From contig CM050449.1 in assembly GCA_027563935.2 (NCBI GenBank), positions 16,258,501-16,322,500 of the forward strand: 64,000 bases of DNA, written 5' to 3'. The stretch comes from Costus lasius (taxonomy: Eukaryota; Streptophyta; Magnoliopsida; Zingiberales; Costaceae). This document shows, one piece after another, positions 10,853 to 22,800 of this stretch (positions are counted from its first letter, which is position 1; each line of letters opens with the position of its first letter). The translations under genes were made by a program, and so were the position numbers. The notes under the pieces were generated by a model, which made no database searches, had not been told where the DNA came from, and saw only the letters and a program-made list of their open reading frames with translations.

Positions 10853-12150
10853 TTAGCATTTAAAATGTAATTCTGCATGCCAATGTGCTGCCAATGTGCT
10901 ATTGAATAACATACTTTAAAATAAGGTTAAAATCTAGTCATATTGTATACCTCAGGAGCATCTTCTGTCCCATCGGGTGGTTTGATAAAGTGATCATGCA
11001 AGCTAATAACAACTCTCAACACCTCGTGAAAATGACAACTAATACTCCTAGGGGAATGATAAAAGAAAAAATAAAGTTATATGTTCTTCACATTATGTGA
11101 AACCAAATATAAGAACTTTACAATTTTTTCTTCTACACTAGAGTTTCTGGTATCTTTGACTAGATTTGAGTCACATAGTAGCTCACACAAATTAATAAAA
11201 GCAATCTTGCTCATTCTCAATATGCTATGACATATTTGATCAGAGTTAGTTAACTTTCTTAAAATATCTCTTCACTTGTATTCTTTAGATTCATTACAGT
11301 CTAGCAATGGCTTATCAAACATATGATAAGTGTGAGAGCACAATTAGAATTGAGTCTAATTGTGTCACAAAAGAACCAGCTAGAGCTCCAATATGAGATT
11401 GTCTAACGAGGAAGTTGAGAAGTATAATAGATCTTTTTTCTCTGTTATTTGTATGAGTCATTCTAATAAAACCAATAAATGAAAACAAGATAGACACAAT
11501 TAGAGGCAGAACTTGAATTAACAAAGACATAAAGATTAGTTATAGGAAAAGCATAAATAGTATAGGCATAAGTTGTCACAACGCTAGATGATGGTAATTC
11601 AATTACTAATTATTCATATCTAAAAATAAATTTGGCAAATGTATCCAGGACCAATATTCGATAACCTGCTTAACATGACTTATAAATTTTACTTTCCATC
11701 GTTCTATAGGAGGTAACAACAACTTAAATAGCAATTCAATTAATCATAATCCTTTGATATCAAAATTGACATACATCATATTCCAAAACCATAGTATCAT
11801 CCCATACAAGTCATAGATATGCTCACACATATCTTACAAACACCAAAAGTCATTAAGGTTTACATACTCACTATTTCAAAACCAAAGTATATATATCATC
11901 ACATACAAGTCTTGAATTTTCTCAAACTTATCTTACAAGCACTATAAGTAACTTATTATACATTAGTCAAAATGGGTACATGTGCAAAATACAAAACCGC
12001 AACTCATTATATCCTTTGAAACCTTCCACATAAACTCGTAGCCCAAGCTAACCTGTAAAGAGGTTAGAATGCAAGGATTGAGCAAGAATGCTCAACAAGT
12101 AAATGAGATGTCAAAAACAAGATGGGTTATGCCAAGTTATTCCTAATGAA
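10853..12150. other. AT-rich intergenic DNA, no gene seen
   Basis: Short ORFs only, without a recognisable family, and no terminal repeats found. Near 11740-11960 two similar stretches (ATAGTATCATCCCATACAAG and AAGTATATATATCATCACAT) suggest an old repeat. Confidence 0.4.
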
Positions 12151-12179
12151 TATCCACATGGTTCCATAGGTAAGATCAA

Positions 12180-12300
12180 ATGGAAACATAATAATGACAT
12201 GGTAAGCAATAGTAACGTGGTAAGCACTAGTGACATGGTAAGCATAATGACATAGTAAGCAATAGTAATGTGGTAAGCATAATGACATCAAGAAGTATCA
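12180..12300. repeat. Minisatellite of ~20-bp GACATGGTAAGCA-type units
   Basis: At least five degenerate units of the type (A)TRACRTGGTAAGCAnTA occur in a row, and related copies lie at 12316-12335. It is non-coding. Confidence 0.7.
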
Positions 12301-12656
12301 ACCCAAAGATACATATAGTTACATGGTAAGCATAAAGAACATATAGAATAATTAACCCAAAAATACATATGTAATGTTAGGTTGCATTGAATCTACAACG
12401 AGCTGCAATTTGAATCTACAAGATAGACACAATATGTGATGTTAGGTTGCTGGAAACATGTAATGTTGCATTTTGTCAAGCTGCAATTATTAACGGCGAG
12501 GAACAAGCTGATGCTAGTAATGTAAGATTGCATGTTTTCAATATACTAAGGAGAAACAAGCTGCAATTAGTTCAATATTCTCAATGAATCTGATGCTAGA
12601 AGATGGAAATTTCAAGGGGAACGATGGCTAAATCAATACAGATGAAGCTAGAAAAT

Positions 12657-12990
12657 TCACCCAATCCTAACAGTGAACCCTAACCTTGGATGGGAGCGTT
12701 CACGGTGAGGAAGCGGTTCGCGAGGCGAGGAAGGGCGTCTAGCGGTGAAGAAGGATGTCGATGGCGAGGAAGGGCGTCGACGTCCAGCAGCGAGGAAGGG
12801 TGGCGAGGAGTCCGGCGCGACGAGGAAGGGCGACGACGAAGCTTTCCGGAACGACGACGAAGCTTTCGAGAGTGATGAGGAAGGGTGGCGAGCAGTCCGG
12901 AGCGACGAGGAAGGGCGTCGAGTAGCACCTTCCACGGCGAGCGTCAGCGGCGAAAAAACACCTTTCGAGCGGCTGCGTAATGTTTCGAGC
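12657..12990. repeat. GC-rich purine repeat island (GCGAGGAAGGGYG units)
   Basis: Irregular repetition of GCGAGGAAGGGCGTCGA / GTGGCGAGGAG gives open frames on both strands with low-complexity Arg/Glu or Ser/Pro protein. I regard these as by-products of the repeat, not genes. The island stands out from AT-rich surroundings. It could also be a degenerate promoter-proximal exon. Confidence 0.5.
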
Positions 12991-12999
12991 GGCAGCAGC

Positions 13000-14940
13000 G
13001 TGTTAGGGTACGGATATCAGAGTACACGCGTTGATTTTGTTTTTCCGGTTAAACGGTAGATCTTTTCCTTTCATTATTTTCTATCCGTTTAAGTAAATAA
13101 CGAAAAAAATTATTTCTCCTTGTGTTACTTTTAATTTTCCATCAAAATAAACAAGGCCTAAAGCTTAGCTCGACCCCTAGTCCTTGGTTTTCTTTCTCTT
13201 TTTGTCACTCCTCTCCAAACTCCAATCCACATCTCTATGGCAACATAGCCCAAAAGCAGCGAACCTTTGCTTGTTTCACAACGCTAAAGCCTTTCTCCTC
13301 CCTCACATGCAAAACAGCTGTACATTAGCCCACAGAAAACGACCTCCGTGTCTTTCTCTCCCCTCGTGGCAACTTTGCATTAGGACAAACACTCCGTGGG
13401 AAGGGAGGGGGTCGCAAATCACAGCGGAGCAAGCTTTTATGGTCCCTAGATGTGTTGTGCTTTTGGAGCATTGTCCCGGTAATTTTTTTTTTATTTTTTC
13501 CTTTGTTTTTCATTTGTGCTCTGACCGAAATAAATGGTAACTCATCCAACCGAGCCTCCTGATTGGTCCTGCCGCGCTGTCCTACGGTGGGCCCTTTGTC
13601 GCACACGGACGGCTACGCGTTTTCTTTACACTATCTGGATTTTCTCCAACTCCCAAAAGCACAAAACACAAGCACCAGCTCAAGTCCTTTTCACTCCTAT
13701 ATAATAATTTTAAAAATAATAAATAATATAAATACATGTCGATATCCCGCCAGCATTTCTTGGCCATTGTTTTTTTAATTGGTCTAGGTTTTCTATAAGT
13801 GGGCACGGGCAGATATTTTGATTTCTTTTTTTTTCCCAAAAAAAATATATTTCAAAATATATCTTGACTTTTAGCGCTAGAACAACGGCTAGTTTTGTTG
13901 ATGGGACCCGCCAGCGGATTCCAGTTGAGTGAGCCGTTCAACGTGTTTGGTCGCTCGACTGAGACACGGTAATAAAAATAAAAGCTGGAGCGGTTTCTCT
14001 TTACAAGTCCCTCGCCTCCTCCCTCAGTTAAGTCCAGGATTGTGTGTGTTGTATGAGGAGTTGGCAGTTGGGCACGCAATTAATGGGTCACCAATGGTTT
14101 CAGCATCGCCTTGCCTTCGGGACAGCACAGAGGGGGAGGACGATTGAAGGCGCAACTTGCTCGGAAAAACACATCAACTGTTCATGGTCATTACTTTTCC
14201 TCAGTGGATTCTAGTTCTTGGAGGCTATTGCCGTGTAGGACCTCGTCTGCTAGCTGGCACACACTGTGCCACTATGTGCATGTGAGCAGATGGGCAGGAG
14301 GATGAGCTCCGCCTGCACAAAATTAACAAACCTCTAGCCATGGCAAAAAAATCGGGATTTACTGTTCAGCAAACGACATCAATCAGATGAATTTGGTCAC
14401 AGATACGTGGGTGTAGCAGAAGTTTGTTGTGGAAACTGCAAACATCAGTGGAAGTGGTGGGTGGAGTCACTAATTTAATTTATTTTTTTTCTTTTTCAAT
14501 TAAAAATAATAACTATATTATGGAGTTGTTCCTCCATTTAATAATTGATTTTATTCGCCACACAAATTATTTAGTCCACCTGACAAGTGGTAGGTCGCTT
14601 GGTGCACATGGGCATAGTCCGTGTTCTGTGTAAAGTTATTGCTTGTAATAATTCATTTATGTTGTGTGTAAATATAATTTTATTGCATGTAAATCCAAGT
14701 CAATGCCACGCTGGATGGATGAATCTATCTAATCCTCTCCTCACCCATTTCTTCAACTGCGTTTACTACAATTATTAGTCAACAAAAGATCCATTTTTAT
14801 GATTTAATTGGCAATATCATGATCAAGTGAAGCAGCACTCCATGTGCCCACAGAATAATAATAATAATAATACAAACATTGCCAAACTCATCGATCATCA
14901 TCCTCGATCCTAGTATTCTCCAGTGAAATCACTTTCTCCC
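13000..14940. other. XTH upstream region, no gene seen
   Basis: Mixed-composition DNA with short unrelated ORFs. It ends with an (AAT)n microsatellite at about 14856-14874 and then a CT-rich leader. The presumed XTH promoter lies in the last few hundred bases. Confidence 0.4.
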
Positions 14941-14958
14941 TCCCTCTCTCTCTCTCTC
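14940..14958 (+). promoter_or_regulatory. CT/GA dinucleotide tract upstream of XTH
   Basis: An uninterrupted CT run (GAGA on the other strand) lies about 170 bases before the XTH start codon, probably in the core promoter or 5' leader. GAGA tracts are the known binding sites of BPC proteins, one of which is encoded at 48507-49346. A functional link is inference only. Confidence 0.5.
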
Positions 14959-15127
14959 CTCTTTAATCTTTTCCACCGCTCCCGAGAAGTAATTTAAGAG
15001 AGAGAAGAAGAGAGCTCTTGCCTCAATAAAGCTAGATAAATCAGTGAGTGAGAGAGTGCAGGCCGGGGCAGGGAGCAGGTAGCTCAAGCCCTCGAGAGAG
15101 ATTGAGAGAGCTGAAGCAAGCTCATAC

Positions 15128-17450
15128 ATGGCTGCCGCTGCTTGTTCTTTATCATCTGCTTCATCCTTGTTCCTCCTCGTCTTGTTGGGTTCGGCACTGT
15201 TGCTTTCCAATGAGGCTGCAGCTCATCCCGCAGAGCTACCCAATCTCGCCACCCTCTCGTTTGAGGAGGGCTACACGCAGATCTTCGGTGACTCCAACCT
15301 CATGCTTCCCGGTGATGGTCGGACCGTCCACCTCTCGCTCGACGAGCGAACAGGTGATCCCCCATTTCTGTCTCTCTTCTTGCCTCCTCCATATAAAGTG
15401 GGCACGAACATCTGCGTCTTTTTTGACTTGCGATTACTGCTTGTCCAATGCTTGTTTCTTGCTCCGGTAGACAAATTGTTTGCGCTGTTATCTAGCTAGG
15501 TGGGAGGTGGGGGTAGGGCGTAGGGGACTTGGTTTCTTTTGTTGCTTGGTTGGGATTTGTCCTACCATCTGTTCCATCTGAAAAAAAAAAATGTTACCTG
15601 TAATTGGATTGTGGGAAGTTGATTACATCGTTTTTTCGAACGAGATACTTTACCAATATCAAATGTATTTATCTTGTTCTATGCTGTTCCAAGAAACTGA
15701 CGTTGAAAACCTTATCAATCGGACTTGAAATTTTGTCATTTTTTTTCCTTTTAAGCTTTTGATCTTGGGTTAAAAGTTTTTTCCATCTCAACCAAACTCG
15801 TTTTGACCAAAAAAAATATCTTTTTTTATCCAAACTTTGTAATTTTTTATAAACGTATGAGCTGAAATCCATCAAACTTTGCAATTTTTCTTATCCAAAA
15901 ACATGTTAAACTCTTCGCTTCTGATATCTAAGCAGATAGATATGGATGTGTTTTATCCACTGTCTTTGTGGTGTGATTATTTTAGGTGCTGGATTTGCAT
16001 CACAAGACCTGTATCTCCAGGGATTCTTCAGTGCCTCCATCAAACTGCCTTCGGATTATGCAGCTGGAGTTGTTGTCGCCTTCTATGTAACCTCTTTTAT
16101 CCCTAAAAAAACCTAATGACAATATTTACATCATTTAATTTCTAAAATAAACGAAGTAACGGCTAGTTTTGTTCAACTTCTTGAGTTTCTTTTGCTCAGC
16201 TTGGTAGATTTGATACTGGATCTTGTTTTTACTTTACTGTTTTTTACGGCTTCTTTTATAAACCACTTTTCTTATTCTTTTGATGCCAATGCAGATGTCA
16301 AATGGCGATGTGTTTGAGAAGACGCATGATGAGTTGGACTTTGAGTTCTTGGGGAACATAAGAGGGAGGGAGTGGAGGGTGCAGACGAACATTTACGGGA
16401 ACGGGAGCACTGCGGTTGGAAGGGAAGAGAGATATGGCCTCTGGTTCGATCCCACAGAAGACTACCACAAGTACTCCATCCTATGGAGCCATGAGAGGAT
16501 CATGTAAGGCTTTGAACAACAACTCACTCTGTCACTTCGTCTATGCCCCTCTACACAGCAAATTGACTTCATCTCTAACGTTTGGTGCTTTTCTTCATGT
16601 CATATAGGGTCTTTTAGCTATTTATTTGACCCTTTCTGTACTTTGATACTTGATCAATAGCTTTTGAACTAGAGAGGTGTCAACCACTCAAAAGATACAG
16701 TTCATTATCGACTACAAAAATTTCAATATCAGAATATTTTCATTCACTTTTCTCTCCTTGATCAATTTTTATATGAACTACGTGATGCTACCATAATAAA
16801 TAGCAATAAATTCTCCAACTTTGTTTCTTTTTTTTTTTCTCTTCTGTACCATTTTGCTAGTGTAGTTTGATGCGGGAAAAAGTATCTCGGTTAACAAAGA
16901 GCATTGACACTTGCATATATATTTTTACTTTGAAACAAGTTTACTTAGACCATTTTCATCTTTGATCAGATTTTACATCGACGACATACCCATCAGGGAG
17001 ATGGTGAGGACCGCCGCCATGGGCGGGGATTTCCCTTCAAAGCCGATGTCCCTCTATGCCACAATATGGGATGGCTCCACCTGGGCCACTTTGGGCGGCC
17101 GGTACAAGGTCAACTACAAATACGCGCCTTACATCGCCGAGTTCACTGATCTTGTCCTCCACGGCTGCGCTGTCGATCCTAGCGATCATGTTCCGGTCTG
17201 CCAGTTATCTGATACCAAAGTCTACGACGCCATCACAGTGTCAGCAGATCAAAGGACAGCAATGGAGGAGTTCAGACTGAAACACATGACCTACTCATAT
17301 TGCCATGACAGAGTCCGTTACCCAACGCCGCCTTCAGAGTGCAGTCTCGGCCGTGAAGCTAAGGGCTTCCTTCCATCAGGGGAGGCAAAGCTCAACTACC
17401 GCCGCCGCAGTAAACGCAATGGCCGGAGTTCCCGGGATACATCCCTTTGA
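15128..17450 (+). CDS. XTH: Xyloglucan endotransglucosylase/hydrolase (group III type), 4 exons, 338 aa
   Basis: This is a GH16 enzyme of the cell wall that cuts and rejoins xyloglucan chains. Exons are 15128-15353, 15986-16086, 16295-16503 and 16970-17450, all GT-AG with phases 1, 0 and 2, and a TGA stop. Residues 1-32 form a hydrophobic signal peptide ending in EAAA. The catalytic motif HDELDFEFLGN is at residues 120-130, with E122 the expected nucleophile and E126 the acid/base. NGS at 145-147 is a possible N-glycosylation site. FYIDDIPIREMVR follows in exon 4. The C-terminal domain keeps the expected cysteines (GCAVDP...PVC and YCHDR...SEC), and the tail is basic (YRRRSKRNGR). Length and the long C-terminus fit group III-B (the XTH27-30 type), in which transglucosylase activity is usual. 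It is intact. Confidence 0.95.
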
Positions 17451-18420
17451 GAGAGAGTCATTAAGCTCAGGAATTCTTTTTGCGTACCATGCATTTTGGT
17501 GCTGTATAGCAAATTTACTTGGGGATTAGAGTTTGATGTTGGTAGATTCACATTGTTTAGGTGACATATATGTGTAACTTAGCCTGTCGAAGCTTGTTTT
17601 CCGAGTCTGTTTTGCTCCTCATAGTCTTCTTTCAATCGTTCTGCTTTGTGTTCTATAATGCCATGAGTACCATATACCCCTTTGCTTTCTGCAGATTATC
17701 CACATGAAGGCCTAAGTGCTGGATTGCTGCCTTCTTAATGCAGCAACGATTTGAGCTAATCTATATTCTGTGATTCTATTCTCAGTATCATATGACTTTT
17801 TAAACAAGTCAACGTTAACAGTTATAACTTTTTATTTAATTAAATTTTAAAAGGATATATCTTTTATTTAATTTATTTGATTATTTATAAATGGTATCAG
17901 TTTGAATTGAGTGCAAATATATTCATGGCATAAATGACTTATACTCATTTATGATAAATAGTTAGACTAGATTAGATTATACTTTATCTAAATATTGTAA
18001 TATATTGCATATTATACATATAACATATAATGTGTTCATATCAATGCACATTTTATATTATATATTATATATTAATATATTAATATATTAATATATTAAA
18101 TGCATTAGATGTATTGTTTTCACTTTATTCATTTATTTATAAACTGGTAACGTGTATTGTATTTGCGAGATTATTAATTTGGCATTTATTATTTTTCGGG
18201 CGCATTCGACCTTTGAACACTAGTATTTCCGTGACGAACCTTCCTTCTGGAACTCGTGGTGATCGACCAAAAAAATATATCTTAGATCAGCCTACGGATG
18301 TGGACAACATTGTACAATAAAACCGCCTTGACCCGGCGTAAACCTGACCGTGTTTCGCTGACCAATTCAAATTTGCTCAACCCCCAGTGTAACACCTTGC
18401 GTTCTTGATTAAGCCGTGCT
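17451..18420. other. XTH 3' flank and AT-rich spacer
   Basis: The probable XTH 3' UTR covers the first few hundred bases. It is followed by AT-rich sequence with a TAATATAT run at about 18055-18098. No gene was recognised. Confidence 0.4.
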
Positions 18421-18447
18421 ATTATTTAATATTTAGAGCAGTCCCAG

Positions 18448-18775
18448 TACACCATGACGTAGACTTGGGCAAGAGCTAAATGGAGTGTCAAATTTGGGTA
18501 CGCTATGATGTGAGCCCAGTCATATCAAGTCAGGCGGAGTATTGATAACCCAGTGCGTTATGACGTGAACTCAAATATGGCAGGTTGCGTGGAGTATTTG
18601 TGTATGATACGTTATGACGTGAACCTGGCCATATTGAGTTCGGCGGAGCACGGAAGGTGTGTGTGGCACGTTAGGACATGGGCTGGGACACGAGGGGCTG
18701 GGCAGAGTGCTAAGTTCAGCACGTTATGATATGAGCCTCGTTGTGTCAAGCCGAGCAGAGTGCTGGAGCGTCTAT
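18448..18775. repeat. Degenerate tandem repeat, ~55-bp unit
   Basis: About six units recur, each with an ACGTTATGACGTGARCC-like core followed by a CGGAGTAT/GCAGAGTGCT-like end. They have diverged, so the exact period varies. No protein is implied. Confidence 0.65.
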
Positions 18776-19400
18776 GTCCTAGAGTTGGACAGAAGGTAAG
18801 CGACCTACGCATGGGCGAGATATGACAGCGGGGACTACATACAGAGATACCACACCGAATCAGGTAAGCAGGTAAGTGGGTGCACCGTGTGGAGGAACCT
18901 AGGTGTTATTTAAATAGACACGTGAGTATGTGGAGGATAAGAGTTTTTTACACTCGCTCCTCTTAGGTTCTCTCCCATGAGGTGTTAAGCTGAGGCGATT
19001 TTGGTATTGATTTTGCCTGCCGGTTATAGCTAAGCTGCGCTTCTCTCGGCAAGAATCCAAGCTGGCGAAAATGGCTGTAACACCCAGCACTCAGCAGACG
19101 CGTGAAATTTGAACCGCGACCCGGTTCGTCGTGGCCCAATTCCGGGAAGATTGGCTGTTCCAATCGCAGGCTGGTAGAAGCGAACAAATTCGTTGAAATC
19201 GTGAACTTTAAATACATGAAGCACAGTCGAGAAGTTTCACCGATCACACGCACCTGAAGCGAGCCAGAATTGAGTCACACCCGCATCCATCGTGCATGCG
19301 ACCAGGACGCTGGGTCATTGATCGGTGACATCAGTCATGACTGTTATACAGTGTTGGTGGTAGGAAAACAAGAGCATTTGCATCAGGATCCGAAGTCCAC
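18776..19400. other. Spacer upstream of the ALKBH10-like gene
   Basis: No gene seen. The minus-strand ORFs here have no recognisable family. A telo-box-like AAACCCTAG at about 19504 marks the probable 5' leader of the ALKBH10-like gene. Confidence 0.35.
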
Positions 19401-19860
19401 TAGTGCGCGTAGAAGAAAGAAGAGAGAGCGGCGTTAGTGATACAGAGAAGCGAGAGAGAAGGCAAGCGTACGCCACAAGCCATCTCCATCTCTCCTCCCG
19501 CGAAACCCTAGTCGCCTACGTTGACCCAGATCTCAACTTCTTTCCTACTCAAATTCCAGATCAATCTTGAATATTTTGCGTCTTCCGACTGGATCCTGGA
19601 GCTTCTACCTTCCACAAATCTAGTTTCGATCCATCCATCTATTGTTTGATTACGTGTTTGTATAGTGAACGGCGTGTAAACATCTGGTTTCTATTGGCTG
19701 CATTGTATTTGATTTTGATCTTCGATTTCGCTAATCCGAGATTGTGTTTGATTTTTTTTTCTTTGACTGTTTCGGTGGTTATTCGACCGATATTTTTTTT
19801 GAGGATTTTGTGGTTCAAGAGTTGGATCTGGGTTATGGTTTTGAACTAGAGGCCCTAGTG

Positions 19861-22800
19861 ATGGCGGCGGGGTCGGGTAACTCTGTTGTGGTGCCGGTAG
19901 AACCAATGCATTTCCAAGTGGGCGGCGGCGGCGGGAGCGAGGCGCCACGGCAGTGGTTTATGGACGAGAGGGATGGCTTGATCTCCTGGCTGCGGGGTGA
20001 GTTCGCGGCCGCGAATGCGATGATCGATCTGTTGCTCAATCACCTCAGGTTCGCCGGCGAGCCTGGGGAGTACGACCACGTCGTGGGGTGCATCCAGCAA
20101 CGGCGATTCCACTGGACGCATATACTCCATATGCAGCAGTACTTTCCGGTGGCCGATGTCACCTACGCGCTGCAGCAGGTGGAGTGGAGGCAGCGGCAGC
20201 AGACGTCGCAGAGGCAATCCTACTTCCCCAAGGAGAAGGACGGGAGAAAGACCGGATTTGTCCATAGATATGGGCAGCGATCTGATGGAGTACGAGAGAG
20301 TGATGTTCCTCATGCTTCTGTTACGGCTGTGTCTGACGGTGTAAATGTAAACAAGAATGAGGAAAAACTGGATGCTTGCGAGGACTTGAACCTGAATAAT
20401 GCCCAGATATCTCAGGCTAAGGATCCATCAACTCACGCTGACGACGGTGAGTGGCGATTTTGCTTTTGAAGTTTGTTCTCTACAAATATGAGTCATGCTA
20501 CCCAATCAATTCTATAGTATAGTATATGCTAATTGCACATTTGATGCAAAGGAATGTGCTTCGATTACCAAAACCAATTTCAGTATAAAACGATGAGATT
20601 CTGTTCATGCATAATAAGTTAACGATGTTAGTATATCCACATCTATGTTCTACTATTTCCATTTCCCGAATTAATGGTATCAAAAATTTTAGTTTTAAAT
20701 GAAAACCTGCACCTACCTAAGATATTATACTTACAAATGCCCACAGACACCGGGACATCTAACACGCAAATAAATACATACAGGAGTGTCCACTGTACAT
20801 AATTCGGAGGCAAACTCCAGTCTGAAGGATGAAGATAAGCCGTTGGATATAAATTATTTGAAGTTGGAAGCTGCTAGTAGGCGTGATAGTCAAGTCTTAG
20901 GTAGTAGAGGTATACTTTTTTTCTGGAGTAACAGCTGATCCTTTCTTTACATATCTGCAACTATATAATATTTGTGTGCATGCTCGTTGTGTTGAGTATG
21001 TGTGTCATGCATTTTAATGCAAAAAATAGAAATAATTATTGTTTGAGTATGTGTTATTGAAAAAAAAATACATTAGTACATATACTATCGAGTTCTGTTT
21101 GTTAGTTATTAATTGGGGCAGATTGATTTGTAGTACTTTTTGGCTTAGATAGCGTTGTAATATCTTTTTTTGTTCTTACTGAATATTACTTTTATCATGT
21201 GTGTTTTTTTTCTAAATTGTTGTTGTACTCAATTTTACTGAAGTGCATGAGTTGTATAATTGCATTTGTTTGCTTGTATTTTACTTGTCCGAGCCTTTAG
21301 ATAATAGACAATCAAGTTTTTACTATAGTAGAAGAACACAATTTTTCCAACGATTAACCCTATTGTGCAAACTGCAAAGTGGTTGGCAATTGAAAAAAAT
21401 GATCTCTTATGGTAGTCATTGTTTTCTCAGCTGTATTATTTACCGTCAGTTTTTTCAGTAGTATCTGGGATGATACTATACCGTCAAAACAACACATGCT
21501 TTCCATTTATTCACCTGTAAACTGCTGTTATTTTCTAAATTTGAAAATATGAAGTTATCTTTTCTTAATTGACCATGTATTGCTTCTAAGGATAATTTAT
21601 GCAACCTGTCTAAGAGCTCATTGATGTAGAAAAGGAGAAAAGAATCGACATCCTTAGGAAAGGATTTTAAAAACCCTATAATATGATTGAAAGTGATGTA
21701 GATGGAATATGTGAATTATATGAAAACCCCAATTTTTAACTAGCAGGAAAAAAGTTTGAATCTCTCAACTTTATTTTGATTTTCATTGAACTTAAGCCCT
21801 TTGAAATTTCTTTGTAAATATAAATTGGTCCGCAGGATAATCCTCGTTCTGCATCTGTACTGAATGTTTAAAACATGTGGCTATCCTCAAGAAGTTGCAA
21901 GGTGCAATTCTCGCAGGCTCATACCTGATTGGAATGTTCAGACTTCAGAGTTGGAAATGTAATAGTGGAATCCTAAATATAACAGTGGAATCCCATTATC
22001 CATTCATTAATGAGTTTTCACTGCATCTGTGCAAAAAAAATATGTATGCCTGATTGGAATGTTCAGACTTCAGAGTTGGAAATGTAATAGTGGAATCCTA
22101 AATATAACAGTGGAATCCCATTATCCATTCATTAATGAGTTTTCACTGCATCTGTGCAAAAAAAATATGTTAACATTTCAATATAGTGTTTCTTCTAATT
22201 ATTAATATTTTTTCTTTTGTTGAGTTTGTTGTATTTGAATGTATTTTGCTTTAATATGTCTTACCTTTTTTATCATCACTTAACTTCATTTGTTATTAAT
22301 TATATAGTTTCAAATTAACTTTATTTAATTTTAGCATTTATTTAATATTTTAGTGAATGATTCTATTACAGATAATGCAGAGATAACTTTAAGTGCAGAT
22401 GGGAGTCAAAAAGTTATATCAATGCCAAAGGAATTTTTGGCCAAAGAAATAAGTGATGGCATTATGGTAACCTTATAGAAAACAAATTATTTTATATACA
22501 TAATTTCTCATAGATTGTTTGAATTAAACCATGCTAACTTTTATAGAACAGTTTATTTAGTAATATAATTTTTAAAATTTGATAGGTTAATGTTGTTGAA
22601 GGACTTAAGCTTTATGAGGCTTTGCTGGATTACTCAGAGATTAGTGGACTCGTTGCCTTAGCTAATGAAATGAGAGCTGCAGGTCACAGAGGAGAACTTC
22701 CAGGCAAGCCAACTATTATCTATTAACTTTCTGATGCAGTATATGTTTTTTTTCTCTAAAATCTTGATTTGGGATCTATTCATCTATATTTGTAGTAAAT

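Noticed and set aside
12657..13059. Overlapping Arg/Glu- and Ser/Pro-rich ORFs on both strands
   Set aside because: They arise from a GC-rich short repeat open in several frames; no start context or splice support.
19744..19860. Upstream in-frame start of the ALKBH10-like protein
   Set aside because: The extra residues are Phe-rich translation of a T-rich leader; the ATG at 19861 has a better context (G at -3 and +4).
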